A stretch of 8,952 bases of DNA, from positions 1-8,952 of the forward strand of contig JASKZZ010000522.1 of assembly GCA_030147335.1 (NCBI GenBank), written 5' to 3'. A model generated the notes under the pieces. It ran no database searches. It was not told the origin of the DNA and worked only from the letters and a program-made list of their open reading frames with translations. Source of the stretch: Herpetosiphonaceae bacterium (GTDB taxonomy: Bacteria; Chloroflexota; Chloroflexia; Chloroflexales; Kallotenuaceae). Below, one piece after another: positions 5,022 through 8,952 of this stretch. A program made the position numbers and the translations under genes. Numbering within the stretch: position 1 is the first letter of the stretch; each line of letters opens with the position of its first letter.

Positions 5022-6260
5022 ATGTTGACGCAGGCGCACACCGCCCCGCAACCAATCATTGGCGGGATACCGACAGGCGTCCCGCCTCAACTACTAGCGA
5101 CACCACGCCATGAACAAGGCTTGCAATGGCTGCACGCACGCCGTGCCTATGCCTTCACAGTGGGCGAGGAGCTTGCATTACAACGCGCGATCAGCGCCGA
5201 CGCGTTCCTCTTTCTGTACAAAGAGCTTGTGCGGCTGTGTAAAGAACGAACCTATTGCTGGGCGGGGCTTCAATGGCTGGCTAAGCGGCTTACTACTAGC
5301 TTGGGCACTCTCAAGCGCTGGATCGAAGAGCTTGTGACAGCAGGGCTGATCCGCCGAACGTCACGACCAGGTGGACAAACTGCGCTAACCACAATCCCTG
5401 CTCTAGAAGTATTTGATGTTACTGACGATGAGCAGGCGAACAAACAACAACCCGCATTCGACGAGTCCCGTCCCTCCATTGCGACACCAAATGTCAGTAA
5501 AAATACCGCCAGTGGACACAGCGACTCGCCACAAACGCCGAGCGATTCACCTGTTTTTTTTGTGCCCAAACAGCGGATCAGTAATGAGTCGAGTGATGGC
5601 GTAAATGTGAGTCGGCATACCGTTAAAAAGCAAAACTTTAACGTGGTTGGTTGTGAACAGCGTCAAGCAACCACAACCAACACCAACACTTCCTCACCAA
5701 CAACACATCTGCTTGAACACGCCGGTGTTCTTGACATAACAATACTGAATGAGTTACGGGATGAGCCGGTAACGGAAATCGATGCGCTCATTCGTTATGT
5801 TCGTTCACAACCAAACGCCTGGAATCCACCAGGGCTTTTGGTCGCTTTAGCCCGGGAAAAGTTTGGTAGGCGTCTTATCAACCGGCAAGCACAGCATCCA
5901 TATTCAGACCACCGAGCGCATCAATCAAAGAAACGCCAGTCCGGTAGTGGCTCCATTTCATCACTACCAGCCGATGCCGCCGCATCTTTACACAAACACG
6001 TCGACGTCAATAATCCGGATGATCATGCCGGCCTTTGGCAACGCGTTCTGGAACGTTTGCAAGAAGATGTACCAGAACAGGAATTCTCGATATGGTTACA
6101 AGAGACGGCAGTTGTTGATGTCACGGACGATGTGGTGATTGTTGGTACACCTAATATTTTTGCGCGCGACACACTTGAAGCGCGCTATCAGACAGTAATC
6201 GTGGCAGCAATCCGACACGAACTGGGTACCCATATGCGTGTGCAGTACGTTATCCCATAA
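5022..6260 (+). CDS. Probable replication initiator: winged helix-turn-helix joined to a DnaA domain I-like C-terminus
   Basis: The 412-residue protein is the best candidate for the protein that binds the iterons and recruits the replication machinery. Residues about 60-115 form a winged helix-turn-helix (YCWAGLQWLAKRLTT, LGTLKRWIEELVTAGLIRR). Residues about 135-230 are a polar, low-complexity linker rich in Ser, Thr, Asn and Gln. A short helical segment (ILNELRDEPVTEIDALIRYV, 241-260) follows. Residues 338-410 match DnaA domain I: LWQRVLERLQEDV, PEQEFSIWLQ, VIVGTPNIFARDTLEARY and RVQYVIP. In DnaA that domain contacts DnaB helicase and accessory proteins; here it sits at the C-terminus with no AAA+ ATPase. 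Copies of GCGACA also occur inside the gene (5097, 5481, 6166). Replication role is inferred from domains and position beside the array. Confidence 0.75.
   Translation: MLTQAHTAPQPIIGGIPTGVPPQLLATPRHEQGLQWLHARRAYAFTVGEELALQRAISADAFLFLYKELVRLCKERTYCWAGLQWLAKRLTTSLGTLKRWIEELVTAGLIRRTSRPGGQTALTTIPALEVFDVTDDEQANKQQPAFDESRPSIATPNVSKNTASGHSDSPQTPSDSPVFFVPKQRISNESSDGVNVSRHTVKKQNFNVVGCEQRQATTTNTNTSSPTTHLLEHAGVLDITILNELRDEPVTEIDALIRYVRSQPNAWNPPGLLVALAREKFGRRLINRQAQHPYSDHRAHQSKKRQSGSGSISSLPADAAASLHKHVDVNNPDDHAGLWQRVLERLQEDVPEQEFSIWLQETAVVDVTDDVVIVGTPNIFARDTLEARYQTVIVAAIRHELGTHMRVQYVIP
5621..5681. repeat. Two adjacent inverted repeats in the linker-coding part of the initiator gene
   Basis: CGTTAAA (5621-5627) pairs with TTTAACG (5637-5643) around 9 bases. 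GTTGGTTGTG (5646-5655) pairs with CACAACCAAC (5672-5681) around 16 bases. Both lie in the sequence coding for the low-complexity linker. A third, weaker stem is GGTAGTG (5943-5949) with CACTACC (5962-5968). Repetitive Thr/Asn/Val codons may explain them without any role. Confidence 0.45.
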
Positions 6261-6380
6261 TGGGGCTTTATCAATGTGCTACCGGCCGGTCAACGCTATC
6301 ATGGTCTGCTCGGCAAGACGCTGCGGACGGCAGTATCCCGCCGAACTGGCATGAGTTGGTCGGGGACGACGAAGTCTAAG

Positions 6381-6554
6381 CTACGGATGCCGCTCGATCA
6401 AGGTGACATGTGCGTCCATGCGTGCAGCACGATCTTCTTCGCGCTCGATGGCGTCGAACTCGAGACGGAGGCGGGGATACTGCTCGCACAGAAAGGAACG
6501 GCCAGCGGGACTACTTTTGCGGTAGTCGGTGAGTATATCGAGCAGGGTTAACAA
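6381..6554 (-). CDS. Possible small protein of 57 residues, unknown family
   Basis: I do not recognise a family. The frame starts at TTG 6554, with AGGA 7 bases upstream on the minus strand, and ends at TAG 6381. The product is helical and charged (LLDILTDYRKSSPAGRSFL, then RLRLEFDAIEREEDRAARMD), with one Cys and no signal peptide or membrane segment. Codon choice and residue pattern look more natural than the overlapping plus-strand frame of 91 codons. The frame is also open a further 15 codons upstream of the TTG, with no ATG. It may be a fragment of a longer lost gene. The call rests on ribosome binding site and composition only. Confidence 0.35.
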   Translation of the reverse strand: MLTLLDILTDYRKSSPAGRSFLCEQYPRLRLEFDAIEREEDRAARMDAHVTLIERHP

Positions 6555-6776
6555 GAATGAGTCCTGTTGGAGTATGGAACACGGACTGGGAACACCCGCT
6601 CAGCGTCCAGGTGTACCAGAACATGCAGGAGGATAACGATCGGAAAAGTCAAAAAAGATTAAAGCGCAGTGTACCACACGTGTCTCTGGGTGAGGCTACC
6701 CGTAGCGGTACCAGCTGTTGGACCACTTGGTCACAGGGCGTCAGTATTGCAGCTTTGTATCTCGGATTGACATAGG

Positions 6777-7211
6777 TTAGCCCTCATGAGCTTTCCCTGT
6801 CATACCACCATGCATACGGGTCCATACACGGCGGTTCGACGGGTTAAGCCGTTGGGTCTGCCACAAGTTCCGGTACGCCTGACCGCAGAAATGCAGCGGT
6901 GGGAAGCGCGACCAGCAGGGCAATCGCCCCATCCGTTCAACCACAGCAGTTCAACGACCAAATTCACCGGCGCTCATCGACCACCGTACGACCTCTGCTA
7001 CGCGAAAAACATGTTCGTAATCACCAGTTTTCGCCACGTGTACACGTGTCCGCTCCAATGCTTGTTCGACATACCTTCTAACTCATTTGGTTCCGTGTGT
7101 TCGTACTGTTGACAGTAGATGCACACTGGATTTACCCCGATAGCGCGGCTGCTCCAACACAATAACTCGTCTCCATCCTTGGCGAGACACGTTGCAGAGT
7201 GCAGTGTACGG
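6777..7211 (-). pseudogene. Possible decayed minus-strand gene with two in-frame TGA codons
   Basis: One minus-strand frame runs for 145 codons from just after TAG (7214-7212) to TAA (6779-6777), broken only by TGA at 7085-7083 and 6953-6951. The middle segment reads like real protein (RYVEQALERTRVHVAKTG, EHVFRVAEVVRWSM). The upstream part reads GWRRVIVLEQPRYRGKSS. An alternative upstream frame carries CIYCQQYEHTEPNELE, which could join the middle segment through a one-base shift near 7085. No ATG with a ribosome binding site is seen. I cannot name a family. Readthrough, decay or pure chance are all possible. Confidence 0.25.
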
Positions 7212-7367
7212 CTAAACGTTTACAGCCTGTTCCGATCACCCTCCAGAGCGTCGTTAAGTAGTGCCCTGATGTACGTACTCTCTTGCTGAGAGTGTTAGAG
7301 GAGCTGCGTCGAGTGCGTGTTCAAAATGACCGATGGTGAGCAACAGGTATTGTTATTGGAGCTTCAC

Positions 7368-7978
7368 ATGAAACGTCGCATCACAATGCCGTCTATCCTG
7401 GTCAGCCTTATGGTCGCGATTCTCGCCGGATTTCATGGGTCCCAAGCGGTTAACGCTGTAGACTTTACGTCATTAACGCCGCTTCACATCAACAGTCAGG
7501 GCGTGCTTGGTAACGGACTGACGTATGAATTTACGCCGGAAAACTCCACCTCGCGATCGACCCATTTTGACGGTACCCGTCTTGCCGTCGCGGTACAGGG
7601 AATACGCGGCTCATCTATGGAACCGTACTGGTTTACTGTGGAACTTGCGGCTCCCCATATGGTCAAACGCTTGTGCCGGGCGTGTACGAAGGTGCACAAC
7701 GGTTTGGAGGGTATGGCTATCCTGGGATCGCTGTGACGGGTAATGGACAGGGCTTCAACCAGGTTACTGGTCGATTTGAGGTGCTGCAAGCCGTGTACGG
7801 TCCGTTCGCTGTTCGACCTGTCGTATTGGACGGATTGAGGAAGTCCACACAACGCCGTAGCGGCCCGTTGGTGAACGGCCGGACAGGCGGCGCATCGCCC
7901 CACTCGCGCTATGTGGTGTGGCTTGGGCAGGTGCAGGGAGTCAACATTCGGCGGAGGTGTAGGAAGTATCTAATATGA
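7368..7978 (+). pseudogene. Secreted protein gene broken by a frameshift
   Basis: ATG 7368 has GGAG 6 bases upstream. The first 30 residues are a clear signal peptide: basic MKRR, hydrophobic ILVSLMVAILAGF, and a likely cut after AVNA. The mature part continues in frame to VELAAP, then shifts at the C-run 7653-7656 and the original frame stops at 7736. In another frame the sequence resumes with YGQTLVPGVYEGAQRF, PGIAVTGNGQGFNQVTGRFEVL and VYGP, which continue the same domain. One extra C in the run would restore PPYGQTL. A second shift after VYGP seems likely, because FDLSYWTD in a third frame fits better than the continuation to 7978. I recall similar extracytoplasmic domains (PGVYEGA, TGRFEVLEVVYG) in bacteria, without a known function. 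Confidence 0.6.
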
Positions 7979-8055
7979 ACATCCGCAGCATGCACGTGAC
8001 TCCTGCACGATGTCTCCCATTAACGTAGATCAGACATGGCTATACTTACCATAAG

Positions 8056-8089
8056 ATAGCGTACGTACATGGTACTTTTATTACGCTAT
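8056..8089. repeat. 8-bp inverted repeat upstream of the recombinase operon
   Basis: ATAGCGTA (8056-8063) and TACGCTAT (8082-8089) flank 18 bases that contain GTAC steps (GTACGTAC at 8061-8068). It lies before the small cysteine protein and recombinase genes. It could be an operator or a recombination core; no second copy is visible in the window. Confidence 0.35.
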
Positions 8090-8121
8090 TGCTGTATGAG
8101 CCAATAAAAAGGAACAACGTT

Positions 8122-8352
8122 GTGCGGTCATGGGACTGGGATATTGAGGAGCAAACGGCCATGGTTACAGCGTATCGTCGAGCGCACCTCGCCCGGTGTC
8201 CTCGTGATACAGCTATCCTTACCGTTACTGATGGGCGTACATTGTACTTTCCCGACGACGCTACGCACCACCCGATTGTCTTGACCTGTCCAGTCTGCCG
8301 GCGCATCTGCTATTCAACCTTCATCGAAGGACAAGAAGGTCGTACGCAATGA
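8122..8352 (+). CDS. Small cysteine-containing, zinc-ribbon-like protein coupled to the recombinase
   Basis: This 76-residue protein of no named family starts with a Trp-rich, probably helical segment (RSWDWDIEEQTAMVTAYRR). Cysteines follow at C26 (RCPRDT), C56 and C59 (TCPVCRR) and C63. The CPRD and CPVC halves, about 30 residues apart, resemble a zinc ribbon in which the first knuckle keeps one Cys. I chose GTG 8122, with AGGA 8 bases upstream, because the helix before C26 then stays intact. ATG 8161, with GAGGAG 9 bases upstream, would give 63 residues and is a real alternative. The stop overlaps the recombinase start (ATGA at 8349-8352), so the two are probably translated together. A role in recombination is inferred only from this coupling. 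Confidence 0.65.
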   Translation: MRSWDWDIEEQTAMVTAYRRAHLARCPRDTAILTVTDGRTLYFPDDATHHPIVLTCPVCRRICYSTFIEGQEGRTQ

Positions 8353-8952
8353 ATCACGACATAGCACCAGCAGCGCCCACCGCACTCAGTTTTACGCCCG
8401 CGGTCCTTGCCGGTCAACTCGCGCCGTCAAGCATGGCGATGTATGGCCGTGATTTTGCTGCCTACCTCCAGTTTGCAGGCAACCCTACCGCAGCCCTCGA
8501 TGCTGCCACGCTGGCGCGTTGGCGTACGGTGCTGGCACAGAATACGCGACACAGTCCCAACACCATCAATCGTATGCTGTCAGCCGTAAAACGGCTGATG
8601 CACGAGGGAGCACAGCAGGGCTACCTGTCGCATGAGCTGGCCGCAGCTTTCGGGCGCGTGCAGGGGGTTAAGCTGGGTGCGATGAAGGACCGTACCCGCC
8701 AACACGCACGCTCCAAAATTACGCCAGAAGATATGCGCCGCTTGTGTTCGCTGCCTGATCGTCATACCGTGCGCGGTACGCGTGACGCGGCTTTGCTTGC
8801 CACGCTAGCCAGCAGTGGACTGCGCGCGGCTGAACTGGCATCGTTGACCGTTGGACAGATTCTCAAGAAGGGAAGTGGCTTCGTGTTGAACGTCCGGGGC
8901 AAGAATGATACCAAGTACAGAGAAGCACCACTGAGCAAGGAAGCCCATGCCC
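8349..8952 (+). CDS. Tyrosine recombinase (XerC/D-like integrase), 3' end outside the window
   Basis: 201 residues are visible and the frame is open to the window edge. Residues about 12-105 form the helical SAM-like core-binding domain (SMAMYGRDFAAYLQF, NTINRMLSAVKRLMHEG). The catalytic domain starts near residue 123 (KITPEDMRRLCSLP). The first catalytic arginine lies in ATLASSGLRAAELASLTV (R159, with the conserved E162). VRGKNDTKYREAPLS carries the beta-strand lysine (K185). The HxxR and tyrosine motifs would lie beyond the edge, so activity cannot be judged. ATG 8349 overlaps the preceding stop as ATGA. On a replicon with par and rep genes it may resolve dimers or integrate the element; this is inferred. 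Confidence 0.88.
   Translation, partial: MNHDIAPAAPTALSFTPAVLAGQLAPSSMAMYGRDFAAYLQFAGNPTAALDAATLARWRTVLAQNTRHSPNTINRMLSAVKRLMHEGAQQGYLSHELAAAFGRVQGVKLGAMKDRTRQHARSKITPEDMRRLCSLPDRHTVRGTRDAALLATLASSGLRAAELASLTVGQILKKGSGFVLNVRGKNDTKYREAPLSKEAHA

Larger units (their letters stand above)
6261..7367. other. 1.1-kb stretch with no convincing intact plus-strand gene
   Basis: Several plus-strand frames of 70-110 codons are open here (for example 6276-6551 and 6786-7112). They lack good ribosome binding sites and have odd composition. Minus-strand frames at 6381-6554 and 6777-7211 read more like protein and are listed separately. Palindromes seen are ACCGGCCGGT at 6281-6290, CACGTGTACACGTG at 7035-7048, and a 6-bp hairpin ACTCTC/GAGAGT at 7277-7293. 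I see no terminator after the initiator gene and no RNA gene. It looks like a decaying accessory stretch. Confidence 0.4.

Noticed and set aside
4520..5059. Minus-strand frame of 179 codons across the iteron region
   Set aside because: It is rich in Cys, Arg and Ser from the repeats, has no recognisable domain, and crosses the origin and the initiator start.
6276..6551. Plus-strand 91-codon frame after the initiator gene
   Set aside because: It lacks a clear ribosome binding site, and its complement reads as a more natural charged helical protein. I could not exclude it fully.
7035..7048. CACGTGTACACGTG palindrome as an operator
   Set aside because: It is perfect over 14 bases, but lies in a likely decayed region with no promoter or intact gene beside it, so no role can be supported.
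6786..7112. Plus-strand 108-codon frame
   Set aside because: It is rich in His, Ser, Pro and Cys with no pattern, has no convincing ribosome binding site, and the minus strand reads more like protein.

Overview
The window looks like the backbone of a low-copy plasmid or plasmid-like mobile element from a bacterium. It holds a partition locus, an iteron-type replication origin next to a replication initiator, and a tyrosine recombinase cut off at the right edge. Base composition is moderate. The host cannot be fixed from sequence alone. The style of the initiator, of the decayed secreted protein and of the small cysteine protein makes me lean, weakly, towards Chloroflexota.

Left block (1-2260): parA and parB lie on the minus strand, overlap by 11 bases and read leftwards. 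An 18-base perfect palindrome just past parB is a candidate centromere (parS), giving the order parA-parB-parS. ParA carries an N-terminal excisionase/MerR-type helix-turn-helix, as expected for a self-repressing ParA. Between parA and the next, divergent gene lies a compact control region. Two back-to-back promoters, each with a TTCACA -35 box and a 17-base spacer, meet head to head inside one 23-base palindrome, so one bound protein could control both transcripts.

Middle block (2259-4348): the divergent plus-strand gene encodes a phage antirepressor-like protein (P22_AR_N plus ORF6C-like domains). It ends at a strong stem-loop terminator. Next is a protein of the Schlafen/RecG-like ATPase transcriptional regulator group (COG2865) that lacks the usual N-terminal AlbA_2 domain.

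Replication block (4349-6260): about 380 bases contain 13 exact copies of GCGACA or its complement TGTCGC, plus seven one-base variants. Part of the array forms composite inverted units, TGTCGCNATT-N10/11-NCGACA, recurring about every 53 bases. This is very probably the origin. A perfect 10-bp-stem hairpin follows in the leader of the initiator gene, whose product joins a winged helix-turn-helix to a C-terminal DnaA domain I-like module through a long polar linker.

Right block (6261-8952): about 1.1 kb has no convincing intact plus-strand gene. It holds a short minus-strand reading frame and a decayed-looking minus-strand frame with two in-frame TGA codons. Then come a frameshifted gene for a secreted protein, a small cysteine-rich protein, and a translationally coupled tyrosine recombinase that runs off the window. 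Together the genes point to replication (initiator and iterons), segregation (ParA/ParB/parS) and recombination or dimer resolution (recombinase), with the antirepressor tied to the partition promoter.
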